64,000 nt of DNA, from the NCBI GenBank assembly GCA_003611745.1, contig RAYF01000026.1, positions 1-64,000 on the forward strand, read 5' to 3'. Origin of the DNA: a bacterium D16-36. GTDB taxonomy: Bacteria; Bacillota; Clostridia; Lachnospirales; Lachnospiraceae. Each line of letters starts with the position of its first letter. Within the stretch, counting starts at the first letter, position 1. A program made the position numbers and the translations under genes. The notes under the pieces were generated by a model. That model was not told the origin of the DNA and searched no databases. It was given only the letters and a program-made list of their open reading frames with translations. This document shows positions 50,291 to 60,061 of this stretch, piece by piece.

Positions 50291-51016
50291 ATGGGAAAAG
50301 TAAATACGGTCTTTAAACGCTATGAGAAGAAGTATCTTTTGACGGCCAGCCAGCACATGTTGTTCCGGGAGCTTGCAGACGAATATATGCAGGTGGACGA
50401 GTATGGTGAGAGCACAGTCTGCAATATTTACTACGACACATCTAATTATGATTTGATCAGGGCTTCGATTGAAAAGCCCATATACAAAGAAAAACTGCGC
50501 ATGCGGAGTTATGGCATTCCGAAACCGGGGGATTTGGTTTTTCTGGAAATTAAGAAAAAGTACAAAGGCATTGTCTACAAAAGGCGCATTGCCCTGCCGT
50601 ATGAAGAGGCTTGCCGGAGCATGGAACAGGGAGCTGTTGATGAGGGCAGGGGGCAGGTTGCAAAAGAGATAAATTATTTTTTAAAGAGATATCATCTGGT
50701 TCCAAAGGTCTATCTGGCTTATGACAGGATAGCAATGTATGGAATGGAAGATGCTGATTTGAGGATGACATTTGATTTTCGGGTTCGGAGCAGGGAGGAC
50801 AAGCTGGATTTGGCGCTGGGTGACGCCGGAAGGCTTCTCTTTGCAGACGGAGAAGTGATTCTTGAGATTAAAGTAAAGGATGTGTATCCTATGTGGCTGA
50901 TAAGGGGGTTAGAAAAATTATCTATCTATCCATGCTCTTTTTCAAAATACGGCAATGTTTATAAAAAGTATCTTTTATCCGGCTATCTGGAGGAGCTTGC
51001 TGCCACCGCACAATAG
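50291..51016 (+). CDS. VTC-domain protein (polyphosphate polymerase-like)
   Basis: A 241-residue soluble protein with the VTC/CYTH tunnel fold: FKRYEKKYLLT with the E-x-K start, STVCNIYYDT, KLRMRSYG with basic residues lining the tunnel, FLEIKKKYKGIVYKRR, VYLAYDRIAMYG, VILEIKVKDVYPMWL and the closing CSFSKYGNVYKKYL. In yeast Vtc4 these residues make polyphosphate from ATP. Bacterial relatives are usually encoded beside DUF4956 membrane proteins, as here (51127), but their activity is little studied. The start is ATG 50291 behind AAGGGGG. Polyphosphate synthesis is a family-based inference. Confidence 0.85.
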   Translation: MGKVNTVFKRYEKKYLLTASQHMLFRELADEYMQVDEYGESTVCNIYYDTSNYDLIRASIEKPIYKEKLRMRSYGIPKPGDLVFLEIKKKYKGIVYKRRIALPYEEACRSMEQGAVDEGRGQVAKEINYFLKRYHLVPKVYLAYDRIAMYGMEDADLRMTFDFRVRSREDKLDLALGDAGRLLFADGEVILEIKVKDVYPMWLIRGLEKLSIYPCSFSKYGNVYKKYLLSGYLEELAATAQ

Positions 51017-51126
51017 TGCTGCTTCAATATTAAAGGAAACGGCACAGCGGGATTTTTGGCAGAGGAATACAGGGAGAGGATTGTTAAACGAAGGCTATAA
51101 TAAAATATTCAAAAATGGAGGGGAAA

Positions 51127-51804
51127 ATGTTTGAGAGTGTGCTAATCAATAATGCGGCCAGTACATTGGGAATCCGTTCTGCGGCACTTTGTACAGGGGC
51201 CTCACTGCTTTTTGGACTGATTATTGCGGTCTGTTATTATATCAGCGGTAAGAGTACAAAGGGGTTTTGTATTTCGCTGATCATGCTGCCTGCGCTGGTG
51301 CAGACGGTGATTATGCTGGTCAATGGCAATCTGGGGGCGGGTGTTGCTATCGTGGGGGCATTTAGTCTGGTTCGGTTCCGTTCTATTCCGGGAACCAGCA
51401 GAGAGATTACTTGTGTGTTTTTTGCAATGGTCGTAGGGCTGGCGGCAGGTATGGGCTATCTGACTTATGGGGCATTTATCTGTATTTTTGTGGGGGCTGT
51501 GATGGTTCTTTTGGCGTTTTTTCCAATACATAGCAGGGAGGAGCGGATGCAGACCCTGAGTATAACAATATATGAGGATTTGGATTATACTACGATATTC
51601 GATGATTTATTTGAAGAATATTTAAAGCACTATGAACTGGAAACGGTTAAGACCACCAATATGGGGAGCATGTATCAGATTACTTACCGGATTGAGCAGA
51701 AAAACCGGAAGAGGGAGAAGGAGTTTATTGATGAACTCCGCTGCCGTAATGGGAATCTGACGATTGTATGTGGGAGAGCCGTCCTGCCGCTGGAGCAGCT
51801 ATAA
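51127..51804 (+). CDS. DUF4956 membrane protein
   Basis: A 225-residue protein with four hydrophobic helices (about residues 18-40, 48-66, 70-90 and 98-135) and a cytoplasmic C-terminal domain (about 145-225). The conserved central stretch GAGVAIVGAFSLVRFRSIPGTSREI is the family signature. DUF4956 proteins recurrently neighbour VTC-domain genes. A plausible role is the membrane partner or channel of the VTC protein, by analogy with the membrane part of yeast VTC. The start is ATG 51127, because the ATG at 51115 contains the GGAGGGG ribosome site. Confidence 0.85.
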   Translation: MFESVLINNAASTLGIRSAALCTGASLLFGLIIAVCYYISGKSTKGFCISLIMLPALVQTVIMLVNGNLGAGVAIVGAFSLVRFRSIPGTSREITCVFFAMVVGLAAGMGYLTYGAFICIFVGAVMVLLAFFPIHSREERMQTLSITIYEDLDYTTIFDDLFEEYLKHYELETVKTTNMGSMYQITYRIEQKNRKREKEFIDELRCRNGNLTIVCGRAVLPLEQL

Positions 51805-51891
51805 TCATGAGATGGGCTGCCCGCAGCTTGCTGCAGGGTTTGGCCTGACAGGATAAGGAATGGTAAAAGGTTTATAAGGGAGGGCATTAAA

Positions 51892-52974
51892 ATGAGTAAA
51901 TTATTAACCAAGTTTAGTATAATAGGAGCTGTAATATTATTTTCGCTGTTGTTGTTGCTGCCAGCTTCTAACAGCGTTGCTGCATCTTCTAAGAAGCTGG
52001 AGAGCGGGAAGATTGCAACATCAAACGGAAAATTTAGTGTCAATACGAAGAAGAAAACAGTTACCATAAAGAAGAGTGGTACCTATCAGCTTTCTGGAAA
52101 AATTGGTACCTATCAGGTTGTGATTGGAACCAGTGATTTAAAAGTGACAATTGTGCTTAATAATGTGACATGCAGCAACAAAAAGACTTCATGCATTTAT
52201 AACAGCAAGAAGTCAACTAGTCTGTCCATTCAGACAAAAAAAGGCAGCCGGAACCAGTTTACTGGGCCGTCGAAGTTTGTGATTGCTGCCGGGAAATCAA
52301 CTCCGGATGCAGTGATTTTCAGTGATGGGGATTTGAAACTGGAGGGGGCCGGAACCCTGACAGTTAAGGATACCTCCTCTAACGGTGATGCTGTCGGGAG
52401 TAAGAAAACAATCACCATGTCGTCCGGGACGGTAAATGTATCATCTAAGAAAGCGGGGCTTCATGCAGATGATATTGTGCTCCGTGGCGGTACATTGGCG
52501 GTGAAAGCAGATGATACCGGGGTAAAAGCATCCCAGACGGTGAAAATAGAGGGCGGAAGCTGTGATATAACTGCGGTTGACAAAGGGATTCAGGGCAAGG
52601 CAGGCGTAGTTATCAGGAAAGGGACGGTAAATATACAGGTAAGCAAGGCAAGCGGGCAGGCAGGAGAGGAAAAGTTTGATGACTTCCGGGGGATTTCGGC
52701 AGGTATTTCCGGCTCTAACGGAAAGAAGGCGGTTGCAGGCTCTATTGTTATCTCAGGGGGCAGCATTACGGTCCATTCGTATGGGGACTGTATCCACGCT
52801 GCGAATAATGTAACGATAACAGGAGGGACGTTTAATCTTATCAGCACGCAGGATGATGGCATTCAGGCAAAGTCCATGTTGACAATCAGTGGAAACCCGA
52901 AATTTACGATTCACGCGGAGGGAAAGAAAGTGAAAGGTGAGGTTCAGAATATCGCTTCAAACATAAAATATTAA
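51892..52974 (+). CDS. Secreted beta-helix carbohydrate-binding-domain protein (Cthe_2159-like)
   Basis: A 360-residue exported protein. The signal helix (about 8-30) is followed by a right-handed parallel beta-helix built of short repeats: YQVVIGTSDLKVTIVLNNVTC, FSDGDLKLEGAGTLTVKDTSSNGDAVGSK, GLHADDIVLRGGTLAVKADDTGVKA, GDCIHAANNVTITGGTFNLIST, and the final DDGIQAKSMLTISG. The repeated GD-G-I/V and DDGI motifs fit calcium sites of the family typified by Clostridium thermocellum Cthe_2159, which binds cellulose and polygalacturonate. Genes of this family recur beside VTC and DUF4956 genes. Its role with them is unknown; an extracellular matrix or adhesion function is possible. Confidence 0.75.
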   Translation: MSKLLTKFSIIGAVILFSLLLLLPASNSVAASSKKLESGKIATSNGKFSVNTKKKTVTIKKSGTYQLSGKIGTYQVVIGTSDLKVTIVLNNVTCSNKKTSCIYNSKKSTSLSIQTKKGSRNQFTGPSKFVIAAGKSTPDAVIFSDGDLKLEGAGTLTVKDTSSNGDAVGSKKTITMSSGTVNVSSKKAGLHADDIVLRGGTLAVKADDTGVKASQTVKIEGGSCDITAVDKGIQGKAGVVIRKGTVNIQVSKASGQAGEEKFDDFRGISAGISGSNGKKAVAGSIVISGGSITVHSYGDCIHAANNVTITGGTFNLISTQDDGIQAKSMLTISGNPKFTIHAEGKKVKGEVQNIASNIKY

Positions 52975-53006
52975 AGAGTATGCCGGAAGGATAGGAGGAA
53001 ATTATT

Positions 53007-54098
53007 TTGTTTCTATTATTTATTATCATACCATTATTGCTTTTGATTCCAGTGTGTATTTATATGTATTTCTGGTTTGGCAGGTTATTTTCGTTATTTC
53101 CGGGGATTTCAAAACGTACTGGGAATATCCTTTCGGCAGTTTTTGGTTTCCTTTGCCTTTATGTGTCATGGCCGATGTACCAGTTCGGTGGTATGATTAT
53201 AATTCATTTTTTGGTGGTCAGCATTCTGATAGACATCATATATAAGATTGTGCGTAAGAGGTCAGGGGAAATATCTGAAAAATGGGACAAAGTATACCGG
53301 AGCGGCATTATTTCTGTTGTGGTTGTGCTGGTTATTATTACCTACGGTTATATTAATATGCATCATATAAAAGAGACGAGATATGAGATTACTTCGGGCA
53401 AAGTGGAAGGTTCCCTGCGTATTGCTGCGGTTTCAGACCTGCATCTGGGGACAAATATGGATGCGGACGGCCTTTCAGGTTATTGCCGTAAGATAGAAGA
53501 CGAAAAGCCGGATGTCTTTGTTCTGGTGGGCGATATTTTTGACGAGAATACAAAAAAGGAGGAGATGCAGAAGGCGGCAGAGATTTTCGCTTCTGTAAAG
53601 AGCAGATATGGGACATATTATGTATTGGGAAACCACGACCCGAACAATTATGTCAGTAATCCGGAGTATTCTGTAGAGGAATTGTGCGGTGCCCTGGAAG
53701 AGGCAGGTGTTGTGGTTCTTCGGGATGAGGTGGAGAATCTGGAGGGCCTGACGATTGTCGGAAGGCGGGATGCAAGCAGTGCGGAAAGGAAAAGCACATG
53801 GAATCTGACAGAGGCAGCCGACAAAGAGAATTTTATCCTGCTGTTGGACCATCAGCCCCTCAGGCTTAAGGAGAATGCGGAAAGCCCAGTTGATTTACAG
53901 ATTTCGGGGCATACGCATGGCGGGCAGATCTGGCCTACCGGGATATTGATGCAGCTTTTAGGGGTCAGTGAATTGAATTACGGGTATAAAAAAATAGAAA
54001 ATATGGACGTGATTGTAACCTCTGGAATCGGCGGCTGGGGATATCCGATCCGGACAGGGAAACACTGTGAGTATATTATAGTAGATGTCCACGCCTGA
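53007..54098 (+). CDS. Membrane-anchored metallophosphoesterase
   Basis: A 363-residue protein with three or four N-terminal helices (about residues 1-115) and a calcineurin-like phosphoesterase domain. The metal ligands stand in order: SDLHLG, GDIFDE, GNHDP and HTHGGQIW. This subgroup acts on phosphodiesters or UDP-sugar-type substrates at the membrane; the substrate here is unknown. The start is TTG 53007, 8 nt after AGGAGG. It is followed 21 bp later by the GAF/GGDEF-like gene and preceded by 32 bp to the beta-helix gene, so it may be co-transcribed with both. Confidence 0.9.
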   Translation: MFLLFIIIPLLLLIPVCIYMYFWFGRLFSLFPGISKRTGNILSAVFGFLCLYVSWPMYQFGGMIIIHFLVVSILIDIIYKIVRKRSGEISEKWDKVYRSGIISVVVVLVIITYGYINMHHIKETRYEITSGKVEGSLRIAAVSDLHLGTNMDADGLSGYCRKIEDEKPDVFVLVGDIFDENTKKEEMQKAAEIFASVKSRYGTYYVLGNHDPNNYVSNPEYSVEELCGALEEAGVVVLRDEVENLEGLTIVGRRDASSAERKSTWNLTEAADKENFILLLDHQPLRLKENAESPVDLQISGHTHGGQIWPTGILMQLLGVSELNYGYKKIENMDVIVTSGIGGWGYPIRTGKHCEYIIVDVHA

Positions 54099-54119
54099 AG
54101 AACAACGGGGGTACAGCAG

Positions 54120-55955
54120 ATGATAGTAAATAGTTTTTTCATTGCCGTCCCGGCAGGGGCTTTGTGCTGCTTTTTGTTTTTGTTATTCTGTTTTCTGAAT
54201 ATGCAGAAGTCTAAACTGGTGGTTGATTTCCGTTTGATTCTGGGGGCATGTATTTTATGGAGCGGTGGTGCAACATTTATGCGCCTGCAGCTTAAGCCCG
54301 GCGGGCATTTCTGGTTTCAGGTTTCCTTGCTTGGCCTGCTTTTGCTGCCGGTTGCCATGTATTTTTTTCTTATTCAGATATTAGAGCATGAGAACAAAAT
54401 TTTTTTAAGTATAATTATTGCTGTTACGTTAGCAGTTGTTGCAATCAATGCTGCTACTGCTAAGATTGTACCGACGCCGATAGCTGTATTGGGGCAGAAC
54501 CAGATTATTGGATATACATATACGTTCTGTGCCGGAATTTATCTGATGGAAATTGCGGAATTTCTTTTTTTGATGCATATTACTTTTCTGGTTCATAAGA
54601 GAATGGCGGGGAACAAAGATTTCCGGAGAAAACTTTTTCCACTGCTGTTCGGAATTATGCTGGTATATTTTGGCCAGCTTTTTGAAATGTATCCCGGTAA
54701 TATTATCCCCTTTGGCTCGTTTGGCGGTGTGATGATGGCACTCTGTTTTGTCTATGTGTTGTATCAGCAGAGCCTTTTTGATATCTCTGACCGGCTTTTA
54801 GTGGGCTGTGTCTATACGGTCGCAGCAATATTGGTTGCATTGCCGGTGTGGAATTTTTCTAAGAATATAGAAGCAATTAGCAGATTTTTCTCAATGAAGA
54901 TAAGCGGCACCGTGTTCTTTTATCTTCTGCTGATGACGTTCTGGTCCCTTCTGGTTTTATATCTGGCGTGGAAAACAGCGGAGCGGCGTTCTTTCCAAAA
55001 GAAAAGGGAACAGTTTGGCTATCTGCACGATTTTCAGGGAGAGACGGCATCCTTGTTTAATGAGGATGAACTGTATAAAAAAATAATAGATGTCATGGAG
55101 AAAATTTTTCCAGATGCACGTACGCTTATCTTTATCAGAAAAAAAGCGGAGGATGATTTTCTTCTGGTGCCGACATGTGAGGCAGACTATGGGCTGAACC
55201 ATGAAGAGAAGGGGAGGATCCTTTCTCTGTGCCGCGATAATGAGGGGGATGGACGGCTGGAGGCTGCCCCGCTGCGGTATGATGATGCCCTGATGGGGTT
55301 TCTTTATCTCATGTTTCCATCAAAAGCAAAGATTAATTATATAGAAGCCCAGTATTTTAACCAGATTGCCGCGTATGCATCGATCTGTCTCAAAAATATT
55401 AATGCCTATCAGGAGGTCTATCAGATTTCCATTCATGATGACCTGACAGGGCTTTATAACCGTACATACTATGAGGAGTTTTTGGAAAAATACTGGATGC
55501 CTTATGATCCGCAGTCGCTGCTTTTTGTGAGTCTGGATGATTTTAAGCTTTATAGTGAGATGTATGGGGAAGAGACGGGGGATGAAATAATCAAATGGTG
55601 TGGGCAGATGATTTTAAAAACAGTGGGAGTCAGGGGGGCCACATTCCGTGTTGGCTTGAATGAATTTTTAGTTTATTCCCGTTACCGCGCAAAAGATGAG
55701 CTTTTGGAGATGGCGCATGAGATTCAGGGAAATATTTTAAAAGAAGGTACAGGGAAGCCAAAAATCCCACAGCCGCTTACTATGAGCATTGGAATGGCAT
55801 TTTATCCGGATACAGCATCAGACAGGGATGAGCTTTTGAGGCAGGCGGAACAGGCGGCCTTTTTTGCAAAATGGCATGGGAGAAATTATATCATGGCCTA
55901 TGAAGCTGCCGGGATTACCCGCCCGCTGTGGAGTGAGGGCAGTAAGAAGGGATGA
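54120..55955 (+). CDS. 7TM-GAF sensor with degenerate GGDEF domain
   Basis: A 611-residue membrane protein. Seven or eight helices (about 1-285) resemble the histidine-kinase N-terminal 7TM sensor. A GAF-like domain (about 315-430) and a GGDEF-fold domain (about 435-600) follow. The GGDEF fold is recognisable (HDDLTGLYNRTYYEEF, SLDDFKLYSEMYGEETGDEIIKW, LTMSIGMAFYP), but the signature reads GLNEF at 512-516, with the second Gly and Asp replaced. Synthesis of c-di-GMP is therefore unlikely; it may bind nucleotide or protein. It lies between the phosphoesterase and the hybrid kinase, which suggests a signalling partner for one of them. Confidence 0.85.
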   Translation: MIVNSFFIAVPAGALCCFLFLLFCFLNMQKSKLVVDFRLILGACILWSGGATFMRLQLKPGGHFWFQVSLLGLLLLPVAMYFFLIQILEHENKIFLSIIIAVTLAVVAINAATAKIVPTPIAVLGQNQIIGYTYTFCAGIYLMEIAEFLFLMHITFLVHKRMAGNKDFRRKLFPLLFGIMLVYFGQLFEMYPGNIIPFGSFGGVMMALCFVYVLYQQSLFDISDRLLVGCVYTVAAILVALPVWNFSKNIEAISRFFSMKISGTVFFYLLLMTFWSLLVLYLAWKTAERRSFQKKREQFGYLHDFQGETASLFNEDELYKKIIDVMEKIFPDARTLIFIRKKAEDDFLLVPTCEADYGLNHEEKGRILSLCRDNEGDGRLEAAPLRYDDALMGFLYLMFPSKAKINYIEAQYFNQIAAYASICLKNINAYQEVYQISIHDDLTGLYNRTYYEEFLEKYWMPYDPQSLLFVSLDDFKLYSEMYGEETGDEIIKWCGQMILKTVGVRGATFRVGLNEFLVYSRYRAKDELLEMAHEIQGNILKEGTGKPKIPQPLTMSIGMAFYPDTASDRDELLRQAEQAAFFAKWHGRNYIMAYEAAGITRPLWSEGSKKG

Positions 55956-56029
55956 TTGGACATTGAAGTAGTTTTTAAGGAAGTGCTGATTAAAGTGTTT
56001 CCCTAAAAAGAAATGGAGACGGAAGAAAT

Positions 56030-58351
56030 ATGCAAAATATAGATATGTCTGCTTTTGTGCTTAGTAAATATGATCCTTTGACAGAGATTAAGGAGTTTTT
56101 TAATTATCCTGACAGCTGGTACGAGCTTGGCCTGATGCACAAGGATGATATTGAGGAATCAAGGAAGCTTTTTGCAAAGATTGATTCAGGGGCTGCCTAT
56201 GCGGAAGCGGAGCTTAGGAATTGGTGCAATGGTTCCTACCGCTGGTTTCAGTACCGTATGAAGTCTATTTACGATGCAAATGGGAAGCGCATTAAAGTTA
56301 TCAGCACCCGAATTGATGTGACGCTGTCCAAGGAGGTGGAGGATGGCTACCAGAGGCACTTGAATGCCCTGTTTCTTGCAAACCCGGATACTCTTGTCTC
56401 CTGCCGGCTAAATCTGTCGCAGGACAAGGTATCAAACCTTTATGTGGTACAGGATGTATGGAAGGGGATGCTGCATGGCTGCTCCACAGCAGACAACCTT
56501 TTTGCAAAGACAGCGGAAACGATTAAGCAGAAGGATGAAAGGGAGGAGTATCTAAATATTTTTTCTGCCGGTAATCTGATTACACAATGCCGGAATGGAG
56601 AAACATCTGTCAATATGACTTGCAGATGCAGGATTGGCAATGAGCTGCACTGGGTAGATATTCTTGTGGAGATGGTGATTGAGCCAAAATACAGGGAGAT
56701 TGATGCGGTTTACCATGCAGTAGATGTCACCTACAGCAGAATGAGGGAACTTCTGCTAGAGAGTTTTGCAAAGCATGATTATGATTCCCTTGCCTTTATC
56801 TTTGGCACGACACAGCGGTTTGCAAGGTACAGCTGGCTCTATCCTTATCAAAAAAAACTGGCAATCCAGGAGGAATATGGCAAGTCATTTCTGCAGGATA
56901 TTGGGCGTATTCCAATGGACGAGCCGGAGGAAGTGCTAAAAAAGCTGCATTGGGATGTTATTATTAACAATCTGGAACGGTATGGCGAATATACAGTTTA
57001 TATTACGCAGTACCATGAGGATGGGGCCAAGAGGAGAAAGAGGATCCAGTTCTTTTATATGGACAAGGAGGAACAGCTGATTTTAGGTTCCCAGTTTGAT
57101 ATTACAAATGTTTATGAAAATGAGGCGAAACAGAAAGAGGCACTGCAGGCAGCGTTGCAGCAGGCAAATGCCGCAAATCAGGCGAAGACAGACTTTTTGT
57201 CCCGTATGAGCCATGATATGCGCACGCCGATGAATGCAATTATCGGAATTACGGCATTGGCGCTGGATGAAATAAATGATCCCGATGCGATGGTGAAAAA
57301 TCTAAGCAGCATCAGTTCGGCAAGCCGTTTTCTTCTGGGCCTGATCAATGATATATTAGATATGACTAAAATAGAAGACGGGGCTGTAGAACTGCATCTG
57401 GAACCGTATGACTATGAAGATTTTTTGGAAAACCTCCGTGCCATGTTTGGCCCGCTCTGCAAAGAAAACGGTATTGAATTTATAATTGAAATTGGTGAGA
57501 GGCAGTTTTATCCTGTCCTGATGGATAAAGTACGTGTGAACCAGATTTTCTTTAATGTACTTTCTAACGCGGTGAAGTTTACCCCGGAGGGGGGCACGAT
57601 TATTTACCGCGAGGAGAAAGTGACTATTGAGGGGAATAAGATTTATGGAGTTTACAGTATTACAGATACAGGGATTGGCATGAGCAGGGAGTTTCAGAAG
57701 AGGCTGTTTGAGCCGTTTGTCCAGGAGGACAATGAAATGACATCCAGTATTCAGGGAACCGGCCTTGGGCTTAGTATCACTAAGAGGCTGCTGGATCTGA
57801 TGGGGGGCAGTATATTGATTGAGAGCGAAGAGGGCAGGGGGACTAAGGTGATTATTAATCTGGCCGGTGAACTGGCATCTGTACAGGAAGAGGAGGATGA
57901 AGGAAAAGATGGCGGGGAGGCATGCACTGAGGTTCTGAAGGGAAAAAGGGTGCTTCTGGTCGAAGACCATCCGCTGAATACGGAGATTGCCAAGAGGCTG
58001 TTAGAAAAGAAGGGGCTTTTAGTGACATCTGTGGAAAATGGGAAAATGGCATTGGAGCACTTTGGGGCCTCGGAGCTGTTCTTCTATGATGTAATCTTAA
58101 TGGACGTCCGTATGCCGGTAATGGATGGGATTACTGCAGCGAAGAAAATAAGGGAACTTAGCCGTCCCGACGCCGGGAATATACCGATCATTGCTATGAC
58201 GGCAAATGCTTATACGGAGGATGTGCAGAAGACGAAAGATGCTGGCATGGATATCCATCTGGCAAAGCCGATTGAGCCGGAGAGACTGTACCAGACATTG
58301 GCAGAGCAGCTTGCTGCTGTATCTGGGCACGGAATGAACAGTAACATTTAG
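56030..58351 (+). CDS. Hybrid sensor histidine kinase (PAS-HisKA-HATPase-REC)
   Basis: A 773-residue soluble hybrid kinase. Two or three PAS-like regions (about 10-105, 110-230 and 245-365) precede the HisKA dimerisation helix with H395 in SRMSHDMRTPMNA. The HATPase domain has the N-box NVLSNAVKFTPEGG, DTGIGM and GTGLGLSITKRLL. A receiver domain at the C-terminus carries D692 in VILMDVRMP. No membrane helix, so it senses a cytoplasmic signal or works with a membrane partner; the 7TM-GAF protein 75 bp upstream is a candidate. No output response regulator is encoded next to it. Confidence 0.93.
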   Translation: MQNIDMSAFVLSKYDPLTEIKEFFNYPDSWYELGLMHKDDIEESRKLFAKIDSGAAYAEAELRNWCNGSYRWFQYRMKSIYDANGKRIKVISTRIDVTLSKEVEDGYQRHLNALFLANPDTLVSCRLNLSQDKVSNLYVVQDVWKGMLHGCSTADNLFAKTAETIKQKDEREEYLNIFSAGNLITQCRNGETSVNMTCRCRIGNELHWVDILVEMVIEPKYREIDAVYHAVDVTYSRMRELLLESFAKHDYDSLAFIFGTTQRFARYSWLYPYQKKLAIQEEYGKSFLQDIGRIPMDEPEEVLKKLHWDVIINNLERYGEYTVYITQYHEDGAKRRKRIQFFYMDKEEQLILGSQFDITNVYENEAKQKEALQAALQQANAANQAKTDFLSRMSHDMRTPMNAIIGITALALDEINDPDAMVKNLSSISSASRFLLGLINDILDMTKIEDGAVELHLEPYDYEDFLENLRAMFGPLCKENGIEFIIEIGERQFYPVLMDKVRVNQIFFNVLSNAVKFTPEGGTIIYREEKVTIEGNKIYGVYSITDTGIGMSREFQKRLFEPFVQEDNEMTSSIQGTGLGLSITKRLLDLMGGSILIESEEGRGTKVIINLAGELASVQEEEDEGKDGGEACTEVLKGKRVLLVEDHPLNTEIAKRLLEKKGLLVTSVENGKMALEHFGASELFFYDVILMDVRMPVMDGITAAKKIRELSRPDAGNIPIIAMTANAYTEDVQKTKDAGMDIHLAKPIEPERLYQTLAEQLAAVSGHGMNSNI

Positions 58352-58454
58352 TTTCAATGAAATATTAGGAAATACTGTTTGATTGTTGTCTCTGCCAGCG
58401 ATTTATGATAAAATAATGGCTAACTTAGAAGACCACCAGAAAGGAAAAAAGAAT

Positions 58455-59930
58455 ATGTTACATGAAAATAATACGATTGAAGAAGTAAAAAATGAGGTGC
58501 TCTATCATGTGGCGAAAGCTGCTTTTGAGGGCACGCTTGACAAAATCGAGGCAACGCTGCCATATGAGATTCTGCCGGGAAACAAGCCTAGTTTCCGATG
58601 CTGTGTCTATAAGGAGCGTGAGATTGTACGTGAAAGGATTATGCTTGCTAAAAATATTAATCCTCTGGACGGTGAACCGTGCCACAATACGGTTAAGATT
58701 ATTCCGGCGGCCTGTGAAAACTGCCCAATCACCCGCTTTACAGTAACTGACAACTGCCAGAAGTGTATGAGCAAGAAATGTATGCAGGCGTGCCGTTTTG
58801 GGGCGATTACCATGACACGCGACAAGGCATACATAGATCCTGATAAGTGCAAGGAATGCGGGCAGTGTTATGATGCATGCCCATACAACGCTATCGTGGA
58901 CATTATGCGTCCATGCCGCCGTGCATGTCCGGTTGATGCAATTCAGGCAGGTGAAGATGGAAGGGTCCGTATTGACGATGAAAAATGTATCCGCTGCGGT
59001 TCCTGCATCAGTGGGTGTCCGTTTGGGGCAATTTCTGACAGCTCCCGTATGTTGGAGGTTATTGATTACCTGAAAGGGGATAGGCCGGTTTATGCGCTGG
59101 TGGCTCCTGCTGCAGAGGGGCAGTTCGGCGTAGATATCACGATGGAATCTATCCGCAACGGCGTGAAAAAGCTTGGATTTAAGAATATGGTAGACGTAGC
59201 GATTGGGGCAGATTTTGTATCCGATTCAGAGGCACAGGAGTGGGCAGAGGCATACAATGATGGTAAAAAAATGACAACCTCCTGCTGTCCGGCATTTGTG
59301 CATTTAATCCGCCGTCATTTCCCAGAGCTTGCAGGCCATATCTCTACTACCGTTTCACCGATGGCAGCTACAGCAAGGCTTGTAAAGGCGATGGATAAAG
59401 ATGCTGTCTGCATTTTTATCGGGCCGTGTATCGCCAAGAAGAGTGAGGCAGGACAGGATCAGGAGAATCCGGGGGACAATGCAGAATTAGTTCTTACATT
59501 TGAAGAATTTCAGGCAATGCTCCGTGCAAAGGGCATTAAGCTGGAGCCGTGTGCGCTGGAGGAGGAGCAGAGGGGAAGTATCCATGCAAAGAGATATTCC
59601 AATTCCGGCGGTGTAACTAAGGCAGTGAAGCAGGCTCTTATGGAGCAGGGAGTGAATACTGGTGTAAATGTGCGCCAGTGCAATGGGGCAGCTGAATGCC
59701 GTAAGGCGCTTATGCTTTTGAAAGCTGGCAAGCTTCCGGAGGACTTCATTGAGGGTATGGCATGTGAAGGCGGCTGTGTAGCGGGACCTGGAAATATTCA
59801 GGAAGAAAAGGCATTTAAGAGGGAACGCGATAAACAGCTTAAGAAGGCGGATGACCGTTTGATTCAGGATACTTTATCTGCCTACAGTCAGTATGAATTT
59901 TCTATGCACCGCGGCAGCGGGGAGGCGTAG
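58455..59930 (+). CDS. [FeFe] hydrogenase, group-B-like, with ferredoxin clusters
   Basis: A 491-residue iron-iron hydrogenase that would evolve or oxidise H2 with ferredoxin. The N-terminal third carries several 4Fe-4S sites: CPITRFTVTDNCQKCMSKKC, CKECGQCYDACPYNAI and CIRCGSCISGCPFGAI. The H-cluster region has motif L1 as TSCCPAFV, L2 as GPCIAKK and L3 as EGMACEGGCVAGPG. The L1 and L3 variants differ from the common TSCCPxW and FMACPGGC patterns and suit the less studied group B enzymes. The start is ATG 58455 behind AAGGA; ATG 58416 is possible. It stands alone, without the HydEFG maturation genes. Role: disposal of fermentation electrons, or sensing. Confidence 0.88.
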   Translation: MLHENNTIEEVKNEVLYHVAKAAFEGTLDKIEATLPYEILPGNKPSFRCCVYKEREIVRERIMLAKNINPLDGEPCHNTVKIIPAACENCPITRFTVTDNCQKCMSKKCMQACRFGAITMTRDKAYIDPDKCKECGQCYDACPYNAIVDIMRPCRRACPVDAIQAGEDGRVRIDDEKCIRCGSCISGCPFGAISDSSRMLEVIDYLKGDRPVYALVAPAAEGQFGVDITMESIRNGVKKLGFKNMVDVAIGADFVSDSEAQEWAEAYNDGKKMTTSCCPAFVHLIRRHFPELAGHISTTVSPMAATARLVKAMDKDAVCIFIGPCIAKKSEAGQDQENPGDNAELVLTFEEFQAMLRAKGIKLEPCALEEEQRGSIHAKRYSNSGGVTKAVKQALMEQGVNTGVNVRQCNGAAECRKALMLLKAGKLPEDFIEGMACEGGCVAGPGNIQEEKAFKRERDKQLKKADDRLIQDTLSAYSQYEFSMHRGSGEA

Positions 59931-60061
59931 GCTCTGCGGACAGGATGCATTTTATGTGGGGCAATTCCTATTGTGTGGTAGGGATGTCAGCAAAATGCTG
60001 TACCATTAGAAAATGTAAGAGTGTAACTTTTTAGAAATACATGAAGGCAAAGGAGTTACCG

